NCBI RefSeq assembly: GCF_005311025.1
Contig: NZ_CP031747.1
Coordinates: forward strand, 1,860,001 to 1,924,000
DNA length: 64,000 bases
Source of the DNA: Alcaligenes faecalis
GTDB taxonomy: Bacteria; Pseudomonadota; Gammaproteobacteria; Burkholderiales; Burkholderiaceae_B
Direction: 5' to 3'
Shown: one piece after another, positions 18,429-26,485 of the stretch
Layout of the letters: each line of letters starts with the position of its first letter
Numbering within the stretch: the stretch's first letter is position 1
The notes under the pieces: model-generated
What the model saw: only the letters and a program-made list of their open reading frames with translations
The model's database searches: none
What the model was told of the DNA's origin: nothing
Made by a program: the position numbers and the translations under genes

Positions 18429-19307
18429 TCAGGTCTGCGCGGGCGGCGCGGCCACGACGCGGTTTCTGATGTCGCCGATGCCTTGGATATGCATGCGCAC
18501 GACGTCGCCGGGCGCGAGGAACAACGGTGGTTGGCGCGCAGCGCCGATGCCAGCTGGCGTGCCTGTGGCCAGCACATCACCAGGCTCCAGTGTCATGGCG
18601 CTGCTCAGCTCCTCGATCTGATCGAAGATGTTGAAACGCATCTCCGCCGTGTTGCCGTCTTGCCGCAGTTCGTCATTGACCCAGGTGCGAACCTGGAGCG
18701 CGTGCGGGTCGGCGATCTCGTCGGCTGTGACCAGCCACGGACCCAGCGGACCCAGCGAATCAAATGACTTGGCCAGCGTGATTGTCGGACTACGGTGATG
18801 GCGCTCGCGGATGCTGGCATCGTTGCAAACGGTATATCCGGCGATGTAATGGATGGCGTCTCGGGCTCGCACGTTGCGGCAACGCCGGCCAATAACCACA
18901 GCCAGTTCCACTTCGTAGTCCAACGTCGACATACCCGGGGGAATAATCAGGTCATCGAACGGCCCGGTGATGCAGGAGGCCTGTTTGTTAAACCAGATCT
19001 GGTGCTCTCCCACGCTGACGTTCAGACGGGCAATCTCCCGCAGATGCGAGGCATAGTTGCCGCCAATGGCCAGGAACGCTGACGGCCGCCGCAGCGGCGG
19101 CAGCAGCCGCACGGCGGACAGCGGCAAGCGTGCCGCTGACTCGCGCGCCAGCATTGCAAGCAGCCGCCACGATGTGCCCTGCCCTGGCAGCCAGTCGACA
19201 AGATCGGGCGACAGCGCCGGCAGGTCCGCGGTCACGTCGATGATCGCGTCCGCCTCGACGACGCCCAAGCGGTCTCGGCCGCCCTCGTGGAACATGGCAA
19301 GTTTCAT
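18429..19307 (-). CDS. Fumarylacetoacetate hydrolase (FAA) family enzyme
   Basis: A 292-residue enzyme. A short N-terminal domain is followed by the FAA fold with GGNYASHLRE, the metal ligands Glu132 and Glu134 (DYEVELAVVIG) and Asp163 (CNDASIRE), and the C-terminal LATGTPAGIG. Family members hydrolyse, hydrate or decarboxylate acylpyruvates and 2-oxo acids at the end of aromatic pathways. The start ATG follows GGAGAG; the open frame extends upstream without similarity. It is the fourth gene of the P450 operon, 86 bp after the reductase gene. No ring-cleavage dioxygenase is in the operon, so the substrate must come from another route. Confidence 0.88.
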   Translation of the reverse strand: MKLAMFHEGGRDRLGVVEADAIIDVTADLPALSPDLVDWLPGQGTSWRLLAMLARESAARLPLSAVRLLPPLRRPSAFLAIGGNYASHLREIARLNVSVGEHQIWFNKQASCITGPFDDLIIPPGMSTLDYEVELAVVIGRRCRNVRARDAIHYIAGYTVCNDASIRERHHRSPTITLAKSFDSLGPLGPWLVTADEIADPHALQVRTWVNDELRQDGNTAEMRFNIFDQIEELSSAMTLEPGDVLATGTPAGIGAARQPPLFLAPGDVVRMHIQGIGDIRNRVVAAPPAQT

Positions 19308-19393
19308 CTTCTCTCCTAGACATGTTGTGGCGCCCGACCGCCAGCGAACTGGATGACGGGTGCAAGTGATATTCGATTGCCCAGCGCACCGCC

Positions 19394-20383
19394 TCAAAGG
19401 TCCAGCGTGAGCGACGCCGACTTTGCGCGCGAAACACAGGGCAGGATGAGGTCGTTCGAGGCGCGCTCGGCCACCGACAGCACGTCATCACGATGGTCGG
19501 GGATGCCGTCGAGGACCCGCGTCATGCACATACCGCACACGCCCTGCTCGCAGGACAGCGGTACCTCCACGCCGGCGCGGGCCAACGCGGTGGCGATCGA
19601 GCAGTCCGGCGGCACATCGACGCGCTGGCCACTGCGCGCCGCCACCACCGCGAACGTTCCTTCTGCCGCCGCCTGTGCCGCTGGCGGTCGGCTCGCGCCG
19701 AAGCGCTCGTAATGCAGGTGGCCGGCCAGGCCATGCCGTTCGGCCGAGGCCACGGCGTCGGCCAACATCGCGTTCGGACCGCATAGATACACGTGCTGGT
19801 CCGCGTCCAGGCCAGCAAACAGCCTGTCCAGATCCAACCGGCCCTCCTTGAGGTCGTCATCGAAGTGATATCGCACCTGGTGCCGGCAAGAGCCAGCATC
19901 GAGCCGATCCAGGAACGCGGCGGCAGCGCGGCGGCGCGCGCAGTAGTGCATGGCGAAGTCCATGCCGCGCCGCGCCAGGAATTCCGCCATGGTGATGATG
20001 GGCGTGATGCCGATGCCCCCCGCGATCAGCACAACCCGCCGATGCCGGGGTGACAGCGCGAAATGATTGTGCGGCCCTCGCACCAGCAAGGGTGCGCCAA
20101 TGGCGTGCGTCTCGCACAGATAATGCGCTACACCGTGCGCGGACGCGCAATGGATGGCCACGTGGAAGCCATCCATTGCGTCGGGTGGATTGCACAGCGA
20201 GTAGGCACGCGTACCGCCCGGTACCCGCACTTCTATGTGATCACCCGGCGCGATGTCGGGCAACGGCGCGCCCTGTTCGCAGACCAGCGTCATCGCATAG
20301 ATGTTGTCAGCGATCTGCTGGCGCCGCGCCAGCTGCATCGGACGCCAATCCGCCGTCTCGCGGCTCGGAGCGTGCTCAACCAT
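19394..20383 (-). CDS. Phthalate dioxygenase reductase-type oxidoreductase (FMN, NAD, 2Fe-2S)
   Basis: A 329-residue reductase with the domain order flavin-NAD-ferredoxin. The flavin motif is RAYSLC (59-64), the NAD site is GGIGITPIITMAE, and the C-terminal plant-type 2Fe-2S cluster is held by Cys278, Cys283, Cys286 and Cys316. This layout is that of VanB and phthalate dioxygenase reductase. The start overlaps the ferredoxin gene by 8 bp, so the two are translationally coupled. In this operon it should take electrons from NAD(P)H to the P450, either directly or through the separate 3Fe-4S ferredoxin. Confidence 0.9.
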   Translation of the reverse strand: MVEHAPSRETADWRPMQLARRQQIADNIYAMTLVCEQGAPLPDIAPGDHIEVRVPGGTRAYSLCNPPDAMDGFHVAIHCASAHGVAHYLCETHAIGAPLLVRGPHNHFALSPRHRRVVLIAGGIGITPIITMAEFLARRGMDFAMHYCARRRAAAAFLDRLDAGSCRHQVRYHFDDDLKEGRLDLDRLFAGLDADQHVYLCGPNAMLADAVASAERHGLAGHLHYERFGASRPPAAQAAAEGTFAVVAARSGQRVDVPPDCSIATALARAGVEVPLSCEQGVCGMCMTRVLDGIPDHRDDVLSVAERASNDLILPCVSRAKSASLTLDL

Positions 20384-20609
20384 GCGAAGCCCGGGCTTGG
20401 TCGCCGGATGTGCAAAAGAGAATGGCCTGTGTCGGACACTCGCTGGCAGCCTTCGAGATCGCCGCCACATAGTTGGCCAGCTGCGCGTCAGGCAGAATTC
20501 GCGTCCGGTTCGTGTCGTAGTCGAGCTCGAAGACCTGGGGGCACAGCGCCGCACAATTGCCGAAGCCGCAACACATGCCGTTCAGGATTTGAACAGTGAT
20601 TTGACTCAT
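20376..20609 (-). CDS. P450-associated 3Fe-4S ferredoxin
   Basis: A 77-residue ferredoxin. The N-terminal motif is Cys13-x5-Cys19-x3-Cys23-Pro, with Phe16 where a 4Fe-4S protein would have its second cysteine, and a distal Cys-Pro-Thr-Gln-Ala-Ile gives the last ligand. That pattern fits the single-cluster 3Fe-4S ferredoxins encoded next to bacterial P450s. An additional Cys14 next to Cys13 and the Cys23 are extra to the minimal P450-ferredoxin pattern. The gene begins 6 bp after the P450 stop, which supports partnership. Confidence 0.9.
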   Translation of the reverse strand: MSQITVQILNGMCCGFGNCAALCPQVFELDYDTNRTRILPDAQLANYVAAISKAASECPTQAILFCTSGDQARASHG

Positions 20610-20615
20610 GGCCGT

Positions 20616-21836
20616 TCAACCTTGCTCGGCGCGGAGCGAGACAGTCATACGCAGGAGCATCGGGAAGGTCAGGTCCGGCACGCGCTCGAAGCGTGTTTCC
20701 GTCAGCCGCATGGCGGGAAATCGCTGGAAGATCGTGCGCAGCAGCACGTCGCCCTCCAGCCGGGACAACTGCGACCCCAAGCAGAAATGTCCGCCGCCCG
20801 CGAACGCCAGATGGCGGTTATCAGGACGATCGATAAGGTAGTGATCGGCCTGCGCAAAGCGGTTCTCGTCCCGACTCGCCGCATGCAACCCCAGCAATAG
20901 CCGCTTGCCCTGCGCGACGGGCTGACCGCCAATCGTGAGCGGCTCGGACGCGTAGCGGTGCACGAAATGCACCGGCGAGTCATAGCGCAGCGACTCTTCC
21001 CAGGCGTTGCGAGCTAGGTCGGGCTGAGCCACCAGCCGCGCCCGTTCGCCGTCGTGGTTCAGCAGGGCCAGTACCGTGTTAGTCATTGCTACCTTAGTGG
21101 TGTGGTAGCTGGCCACCAGGAAACCGATCAGCGTAGTCACCAGCTCGGAGCGCGTCAGGCCGCTGTCCCTGGCCTCGGCAGCCATCAGCGCACCGACGAA
21201 GTCGTCCTCGGGCAGTTTGCCCTTGAGCGTGTTCAACACGTCATCCATGTACTCGTAGTAGAAGGCTGCCGAGGCATCAGCCTCGGCCAGCCGTTCCGGC
21301 GTGATATCCGACACGCTCAATACCGCATTCAGGCCGTGCTGGCGCGCGAACAACTCTGGGGCGTCGGACACCGGCACATGCAGCAACCGACAGGCAATTT
21401 CCGCGGGCACCGGATCGGCGAAGGAAGACACGAAGTCGATTTCGTCCAGGCCTTCGAGCCTGTCCAAATGCTCGACAATTACCTTTTCCACCCAACCGCG
21501 CATATTGGCGACGGTCTTGGGATTGAACGCAGGGGTGACGATGCGGCGGATGCGGGTATGATCGGGCGCGTCAATGTTCGGCAGCGACTCGCGATAGAAG
21601 CGTGCCCCCGCGCCCTGGCCTATGCGCTCGGGAAACACGCCGGGCGCCTGCTGCACGGTCGCCAGCGGATTGCGCAGCACTTCATCCACATCGCTGTAGC
21701 GCGTCAGTACGATGCACTCTTCGCCATTGATGTTCATCTCGAAATGAGGAAAATCGCTTTGCAGGCGGCGATAGGTCGGATATCGGTCGGCGAGGAAAGC
21801 CGCGGACTTGAGATCGGGGAGGTCGGTAGAGCGCAT
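20616..21836 (-). CDS. Cytochrome P450 monooxygenase
   Basis: A 406-residue soluble bacterial P450. The haem-binding loop FAGGGHFCLGSQLSR places the thiolate ligand at Cys352; the ExxR motif is Glu281-Arg284; the PDHTRIRR segment (91-98) is the C-helix haem-propionate region. In the I-helix the usual (A/G)Gx(D/E)T reads Ala242-Ser-Tyr-His245-Thr246, so the acid of the acid-alcohol pair is replaced by His. The frame is open upstream to 22208 but P450 similarity begins near the chosen Met; the Shine-Dalgarno there is weak. It is the first gene of the six-gene operon. The substrate is not predictable from sequence; the neighbours suggest an aromatic or amide-bearing compound. Confidence 0.93.
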   Translation of the reverse strand: MRSTDLPDLKSAAFLADRYPTYRRLQSDFPHFEMNINGEECIVLTRYSDVDEVLRNPLATVQQAPGVFPERIGQGAGARFYRESLPNIDAPDHTRIRRIVTPAFNPKTVANMRGWVEKVIVEHLDRLEGLDEIDFVSSFADPVPAEIACRLLHVPVSDAPELFARQHGLNAVLSVSDITPERLAEADASAAFYYEYMDDVLNTLKGKLPEDDFVGALMAAEARDSGLTRSELVTTLIGFLVASYHTTKVAMTNTVLALLNHDGERARLVAQPDLARNAWEESLRYDSPVHFVHRYASEPLTIGGQPVAQGKRLLLGLHAASRDENRFAQADHYLIDRPDNRHLAFAGGGHFCLGSQLSRLEGDVLLRTIFQRFPAMRLTETRFERVPDLTFPMLLRMTVSLRAEQG

Positions 21837-21942
21837 CACATTCTTCTTAAAAATAGGTGAACGATCCGCCGCGCGTCTTGAGTCCAGCCTAATGTCTCCT
21901 GTGCTCAGAACGTCTGCGCGTTGGTCTGGTGGGAATATAGTT

Positions 21943-21958
21943 TTGCACCGCCGTGCAA
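21943..21958. promoter_or_regulatory. Palindrome in the P450/AraC divergent promoter region
   Basis: TTGCAC-CGCC-GTGCAA is a perfect 6-bp inverted repeat beside an ATATAG/CTATAT element in the 293-bp gap between the divergent P450 and AraC genes. It is a candidate operator. AraC proteins usually bind direct repeats, so the owner of the site is uncertain. Confidence 0.4.
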
Positions 21959-22129
21959 GGGACCCGTTTCCTTTTGCGAAAGCACCACCAGCGGAGGGCT
22001 GCCCGGATGCTCGGGGATTCACGGATTGCGCGCCCGTCCGACAGTGTTTACCTTCCGGCATAGCCCCTCGAGTAAAAATTGGTGCCAAATGTCCCCTCCA
22101 CGGAGGGTCGAAAGGGATGGAAGACACAG

Positions 22130-23074
22130 ATGGACCCGATAAGCGCCGCGCTTGACGCTTGCCGCCTCGCCGAGATCGAAGCGGGCCAGGCGGAATCAAA
22201 CAGCCCATGGGCCGTGCACATGCCCGGCGGCGTCTGGCCGATGTCGCTATATGTGTTCACCGGCGCGGGCTGCAACCTGCTCATGACTCGTTCGGGGCAA
22301 AAGAATGCGGTGCGCGACAAGACCGTATGCCTAATCCTGCGCGCCCAGGAACATATCGTCCAAGATGCGTTGCACACCTCCCCCAACCAACCCGTTGATC
22401 TGCGCAACCCCGCCAATGCCGACCGCTTCCGTACGCTCACGTTCGGCGAGTCGCCTGATACAGGCGTCACATCGACGTTCTACGCCGGCATGGCGCCAGC
22501 CAAGGGCACGAGCACGGCGCTGTTCGACGCGTTACCCGACGTGCTGCAACTGGACTTCGACGAACTGCCGCTGTGGCTGTGCCGTGCGACCGAATCCATC
22601 CGTGACGAACTGACTTCGCAACGCCCGGGTTTTCGCGCCGTGGCGTTGCGCCAGGCCGAGCTCGTCGTGATCCACTTGATTCGGCACTACATCGCTGCAC
22701 ACACGGCGCTACTGCCGGCATGGATAGCGCTGCCCGACGATTCAAAGGTGGCGCTTGCGCTGCGCGAGTTCCACCGCGACATTTCCCGACCTTGGACGTT
22801 GGAAATGCTGGCCAGCGCTGCCGGAACCTCGCGCTCGCGGCTAATCGCCGCGGCGCAGCGAGAGCTGGGCGCGGGCATTTTCAATTACATGACTCGCATC
22901 CGAATGCAGGAAGCCGCGCGCCTGCTTGTGAACACTTCGATGTCGGTGGGCCGGATTGCCTGGCAGGTAGGCTACCAATCTGAAGCGGCGTTCTCGATCG
23001 CGTTCAAGCGCTACAACGGCGAGCAGCCGAGGCAGTTCCGTGCAGACGACCGGCGGTCATTCGCGCAACGATAG
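22130..23074 (+). CDS. AraC-family transcriptional regulator
   Basis: A 314-residue regulator. The C-terminal third holds the double helix-turn-helix (LEMLASAAGTSRSRLIAAAQRELG, then INTSMSVGRIAWQVGY-like SVGRIAWQVGYQSEAAFS) ending in FKRYNGEQPRQFR. The N-terminal 200 residues resemble the AraC_binding_2 type effector domain. The start follows a GGGATGGAAG stretch. It is transcribed away from the P450 operon across a 293-bp gap and is its most likely activator. Confidence 0.9.
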   Translation: MDPISAALDACRLAEIEAGQAESNSPWAVHMPGGVWPMSLYVFTGAGCNLLMTRSGQKNAVRDKTVCLILRAQEHIVQDALHTSPNQPVDLRNPANADRFRTLTFGESPDTGVTSTFYAGMAPAKGTSTALFDALPDVLQLDFDELPLWLCRATESIRDELTSQRPGFRAVALRQAELVVIHLIRHYIAAHTALLPAWIALPDDSKVALALREFHRDISRPWTLEMLASAAGTSRSRLIAAAQRELGAGIFNYMTRIRMQEAARLLVNTSMSVGRIAWQVGYQSEAAFSIAFKRYNGEQPRQFRADDRRSFAQR

Positions 23075-23408
23075 ATCGAAACCCGATCGCTCTTGTTGGC
23101 CGGTGTGGCTGCATCACCGCAGTTTTCAATCTTCGCTCTAAGGCAATAACTGCGCCCATCTAGCGAATACCCGGGGACTAGGTCGAGGCCCGTTTGGTGC
23201 GGAATGTCTTGGCCGTGGCCGGCTAGCCTGTCTTGCGAATGAGGGCTTTCCAAATGCCCGAGGAAGTCTTAACGATCGTAGCCATGAGTACTCCGTATGG
23301 GGCTAGCGCCGCATCACTGTACCTGACCACAATTTTAGGAAAATCCCCCGGTGCGGGGCTTGTACTGCGAAATCTTCTAATGACTTGAATTAGCGGAAGA
23401 TTTAGGGA
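23075..23408. other. Island end between araC and tRNA-Leu
   Basis: About 330 bp. It holds the integrase relic at 23180-23285 and an 11-bp sequence (ATCACTGTACC, 23313-23323) that also occurs at 10040-10050 just inside the left end. No intact gene is present. Confidence 0.7.
23180..23285 (-). pseudogene. Tyrosine-type site-specific integrase relic
   Basis: The frame begins MATIVKTSSGIWKALIRKTG, the usual N-terminus of tRNA-targeting phage/ICE integrases. It then has TAG where relatives carry Trp (TGG), continues PATAKTFRTKR, and after that leaves the family sequence and stops. So at least one nonsense mutation and a large deletion have destroyed the gene. It is oriented away from the tRNA, 124 bp from it, exactly where the integrase of a tRNA-borne island is expected. 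Confidence 0.75.
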
Positions 23409-23493
23409 TGGTGCCCGGGGCCGGAATCGAACCGGCACGCCTTGCGGCGGGGGATTTTGAGTCCCCTGCGTCTACCAATTTCACCACCCGGGC
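23409..23493 (-). tRNA. tRNA-Leu (anticodon CAA)
   Basis: An 85-nt gene on the minus strand including encoded CCA. The acceptor stem is GCCCGGG / CCCGGGC, the anticodon stem GGGGA / TCCCC encloses CTCAAAA, giving anticodon CAA, and the long variable arm is that of a class II tRNA. The T-arm is GCCGG-TTCGATT-CCGGC. In E. coli the equivalent gene, leuX, is a well-known island insertion site, and here too an island abuts the 3' end. It reads UUG codons. Confidence 0.97.
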
Positions 23494-23538
23494 TAGGTAT
23501 GGCAACCTGGGAATCCAGGCTTGGAAGGAAAGATTGTT

Positions 23539-23569
23539 ATTATACGCAGATTCCTCGGGGTTTTGGCAA
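23539..23569 (-). promoter_or_regulatory. tRNA-Leu promoter
   Basis: On the minus strand a perfect -10 box TATAAT (23539-23544) and a -35 candidate TTGCCA (23564-23569) are separated by 19 bp. The -10 lies about 45 bp upstream of the mature tRNA 5' end. Confidence 0.6.
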
Positions 23570-23743
23570 GTGCTACAGCAATTTTTTTAAATTTAGCCTG
23601 GCACTGAAAACATTCCCGCCTAAAGTCCGTCTGAAGCCCCGTTTTCCGCCTGCTTTGTCACAACTGCTTAAGCCTTAACGGATGGTTCTCAGCGGGCAGG
23701 TACCTGCACCACTTTTGGCCATACTCAAACCTGAACTCCAAAT

Positions 23744-23775
23744 AAAAAACAGGCCAGATACACCGTCCTGGCCTG
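23744..23775 (-). terminator. Rho-independent terminator of the AI-2E permease gene
   Basis: On the minus strand CAGGCCAG / CTGGCCTG form an 8-bp stem followed by TTTTTTATT. It begins 30 bp after the stop. The rest of the 23494-23805 gap holds only the tRNA promoter. Confidence 0.85.
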
Positions 23776-23805
23776 CTCAATCTTTTTGTTCTGAGTTTGG
23801 GCTCC

Positions 23806-24870
23806 CTAGTCCCCTGCCACAGCCTGTCCGTTACGAATCCACTCTCTCCAGATCGCCACCAACAGAGCCATCAGGACCGGGCCGATGAACAAGCCCACGA
23901 TGCCCATTGTTTGCACACCGCCAACCAGGCCAAAGAAGGTCGGCAAGAACGGCAGTTTCACCGGGCCACCGACCAAACGTGGCCGGAGGGTTTTATCAAC
24001 AATGAACAGCTCGATCGCGCCCCACAGGAACAAGCTCACACCAGCTACCAGGTGACCAGAGCCTATTAAATACAAGGACACCATTGTGAATGACAGGGGG
24101 GCACCGCCAGGGATCAACGCCATAAAGCCGGTGATAACACCCAGCAGCACGGGTGAAGGCACCCCTGCAATCCAATAGGCAATACCCAAAACCACACCCT
24201 CACCCAAGGCGATCAAGCCCATCCCAGTGACGGTGGAGTTAACGGTAGCAGGCACAACCCGAGAAAAGCGCTGCCAGCGGCCTGGCAGGATGCGCTCACC
24301 AACAATATCCAATTGCACCAGCAGCCTGTCACCATCTTTAAAGATGAAGAACAGCGTGATCAGCATGAACAGCACGGTCAGCAGCAGGTGGAATACGTTG
24401 CCTGTAGCGGACAGTACCATGCGATAGATATTGCCCAGATGCTGGCCGCTGACCATCTCGACCAGCTCGCCCAACGCGTGGGGTTCGCCTAAATAGACTT
24501 GCCAGTATTCGGTCAAGCGCTCGCCCATCAGGGGCATGGCTTTGATCCATTCAGGGGTCGGCGTGCCGTAGCGGTTGGCGGCCAGCGCCCAAGTGATAAA
24601 GCTGCTGGCTTCCTGGATCGCAAAGGACAATGCCAAGGACAAAGGCACGACCAGGACCACGATGACGACCAGCAAGGCCAGTGTGGCCGCCAGTGCGGTG
24701 CGGCCATTGCAGCGTACAACCAGCCGTTTATATAAGGGCCAACCGGCCAGGCCTATGATCAGCGCGGCCAGAACAGGGACCAAAAATCCCTTTAAAAAGT
24801 AGACGCCTGCAGCCAGCAATAGCAGCAATAGCCAGCGAGCGATGAGGAATGCGGGTAAGACGGGTTGCAT
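23806..24870 (-). CDS. AI-2E family transporter (YdiK-like inner-membrane permease)
   Basis: A 354-residue protein with about eight hydrophobic segments: two at the N-terminus (LLLLLLAAGVYFLKGFLVPV...), a central extracytoplasmic region, then five clustered toward the C-terminus. The family motifs GVITGFMALIPGGAPL and the closing GLFIGPVLMALLVAIW are present. Members have been linked to autoinducer-2 export (TqsA) or Na+/H+ antiport, and the YdiK branch is uncharacterised. It is monocistronic, between the tRNA gene and a 580-bp gap. Confidence 0.88.
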   Translation of the reverse strand: MQPVLPAFLIARWLLLLLLAAGVYFLKGFLVPVLAALIIGLAGWPLYKRLVVRCNGRTALAATLALLVVIVVLVVPLSLALSFAIQEASSFITWALAANRYGTPTPEWIKAMPLMGERLTEYWQVYLGEPHALGELVEMVSGQHLGNIYRMVLSATGNVFHLLLTVLFMLITLFFIFKDGDRLLVQLDIVGERILPGRWQRFSRVVPATVNSTVTGMGLIALGEGVVLGIAYWIAGVPSPVLLGVITGFMALIPGGAPLSFTMVSLYLIGSGHLVAGVSLFLWGAIELFIVDKTLRPRLVGGPVKLPFLPTFFGLVGGVQTMGIVGLFIGPVLMALLVAIWREWIRNGQAVAGD

Positions 24871-25267
24871 AAACGGTGGAGACCCTCTTGTCTATTGGTC
24901 TGGGCATGGGTCGGTGCCCGAAAGTTTTTTGACGATAGCATGATCACAGCCCGAGGAATACCCGTTTCTTACAACAAGCTGATAACACTTTTTAAGGTGG
25001 AAGCAGGCTCTAAGCGGCACCCGCGATCTGCATAGGGTCAAGACTCATCATTGCGGGCTGGATAGCAGCATCAGGACTCGGTCGGTTCGATTGGACTGAC
25101 TCGAATCTGACTCTTAATGAACTGCACCTCACACCGCGTCTTGCCAAGTCTACTCCTGCTGCTGTGAAGCAGCTTAAATGCTGCACACGAAAGCTTGAAA
25201 TCTACAACAGAGGTTCAAGTCTTGTGATCCTCAGTCGCCTGAGAGCTGCAACAGGCATCACGTGCGA

Positions 25268-25294
25268 GTGCTGGTGCTGGTGCTGGTGCTGGTG
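25268..25294. repeat. Hexanucleotide repeat (GTGCTG)4.5
   Basis: Four and a half perfect copies of GTGCTG in an intergenic region, with no supported coding function. Confidence 0.9.
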
Positions 25295-25343
25295 CCTTCA
25301 GTCTGCTCTTGCAGAGCTCCCGACTTCTTTTTTTGTGGGCAAT

Positions 25344-25380
25344 AAAAAACGCCCTTAGGCTGGATGCCTCAGGGCGTTTC
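25344..25380 (-). terminator. Rho-independent terminator of nadE
   Basis: AAACGCCCT / AGGGCGTTT with a GAGGCATCCAGCCTA-like loop, followed on the minus strand by TTTTTTATT. It lies 70 bp after the nadE stop. Confidence 0.85.
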
Positions 25381-25449
25381 TCTATATTCGGGGGCTTCTT
25401 TAGACAAAGCCCTGCCGGCTGTGGCTGTTTTTATCCCCTCAAGTCATGC

Positions 25450-26277
25450 TCAGGGCGCCACCGGCAATGCACGTTTATGCGCCGAAGCACGGAAGGTTTT
25501 GATGATGATCTGCGTGGCTTCATCATCAATCACCTTGCCTTCCAGAAAATCATCAATCTGGTCATAGCTGACACCGAAGGCGTCTTCGTCCGGTTTCAAG
25601 GGGCTAAGGCTTTCCAGATCGGCGGTGGGAACTTTGAACACCAAGGCATCAGCAGCGCCCATCGCACTAGCCAAAGCGCGCACACGGCGTTTGTTCAAGC
25701 CTGCCAGAGGCGTAATGTCAGCAGCGCCGTCACCGAATTTAGTGAAAAAACCCATCAAGGCTTCAGCGGCGTGGTCTGTACCCACCACCAAGCCACCGTT
25801 CGCACCAGCAATCGCGTACTGCGCCACCATACGCTGACGGGCTTTGATGTTGCCCATCAGAAAATCTTGTTGAGCGGCATCGCGGAACTTCAGGCCGGAG
25901 GCCAGCAATTGCTCCAGCATGGCATCCGATGCGGGCTTCACGTTCACGACCAAGGTCTGATCGGGATTGATAACCTTCAAACCACCTTGGGCGTCTTTCT
26001 CGTCAGCCTGCTCACCGTAAGGCAAACGCACGGCGATGAATTGCGCTTGATGGCCTTGCTGACGTGCCTGCTCTACGGCTCGCTGAGACAGACACCCAGC
26101 CGCCAGGGAGTCCACGCCCCCGCTGATCCCCAGGACCAGGCTGCGGCAGCCGGTACGCAGCAGATAGTCACTTAGAAAGCGGACGCGACGTTCGATTTCT
26201 TCCTGAGCATCGAAATGATCCGTGATCCCCAATTCCGCACGGATACTGGCTTGCAAAGCGCGTTGATCATCAGTCAT
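25450..26277 (-). CDS. nadE: NH3-dependent NAD+ synthetase
   Basis: A 275-residue enzyme, the same length as E. coli NadE. The N-type ATP pyrophosphatase P-loop is SGGVDS (52-57). The motifs FIAVRLPYGEQADEKDAQ, QYAIAGANGGLVVGTDHAAEA, FFTKFGDGAADITPL and PTADLESL are those of the ammonia-dependent form; there is no glutaminase domain. It adenylates and amidates deamido-NAD in the last step of NAD synthesis. It is monocistronic with its own terminator. Confidence 0.96.
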   Translation of the reverse strand: MTDDQRALQASIRAELGITDHFDAQEEIERRVRFLSDYLLRTGCRSLVLGISGGVDSLAAGCLSQRAVEQARQQGHQAQFIAVRLPYGEQADEKDAQGGLKVINPDQTLVVNVKPASDAMLEQLLASGLKFRDAAQQDFLMGNIKARQRMVAQYAIAGANGGLVVGTDHAAEALMGFFTKFGDGAADITPLAGLNKRRVRALASAMGAADALVFKVPTADLESLSPLKPDEDAFGVSYDQIDDFLEGKVIDDEATQIIIKTFRASAHKRALPVAP

Positions 26278-26370
26278 GGCGCAGGCTCTCTACACAAAGT
26301 GAACAATAGTTCGATTGTAAAGGACTGGGAGAGCTGTGCCATACCGCCTTATCAAGGGCTTTTAAAAAAT

Positions 26371-26399
26371 TGGGATCCTTATTCATTAAAAATGGATTC
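26371..26399. promoter_or_regulatory. Putative GntR operator upstream of the regulator gene
   Basis: TGGGATCC-N14-TGGATTC. The same two half-sites with the same 14-bp spacing recur at 32260-32288 before the cupin gene. Here the site ends 4 bp before a TATAAT (26404-26409) that could be the -10 of the regulator gene, so binding would repress it. Confidence 0.65.
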
Positions 26400-26485
26400 T
26401 GTATATAATCTTCAGTCAAGAAAAGCAAATCGCCCTTACTGAGACAAGCTCCTTTGCTATAGCTCGGGCACAATAAAACCAGCCC

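Larger units (their letters stand above)
24871..25449. other. Non-coding gap between the AI-2E permease gene and nadE
   Basis: About 580 bp. It contains a tandem GTGCTG repeat (25268-25294) and the nadE terminator (25344-25380). Otherwise I see no gene; the short ORFs across it arise from the repeat or lack ribosome sites. Confidence 0.6.

Noticed and set aside
25164-25358. ORF with a Cys-Trp repeat
   Set aside because: The repeat is just the translation of the GTGCTG microsatellite; no ribosome site.
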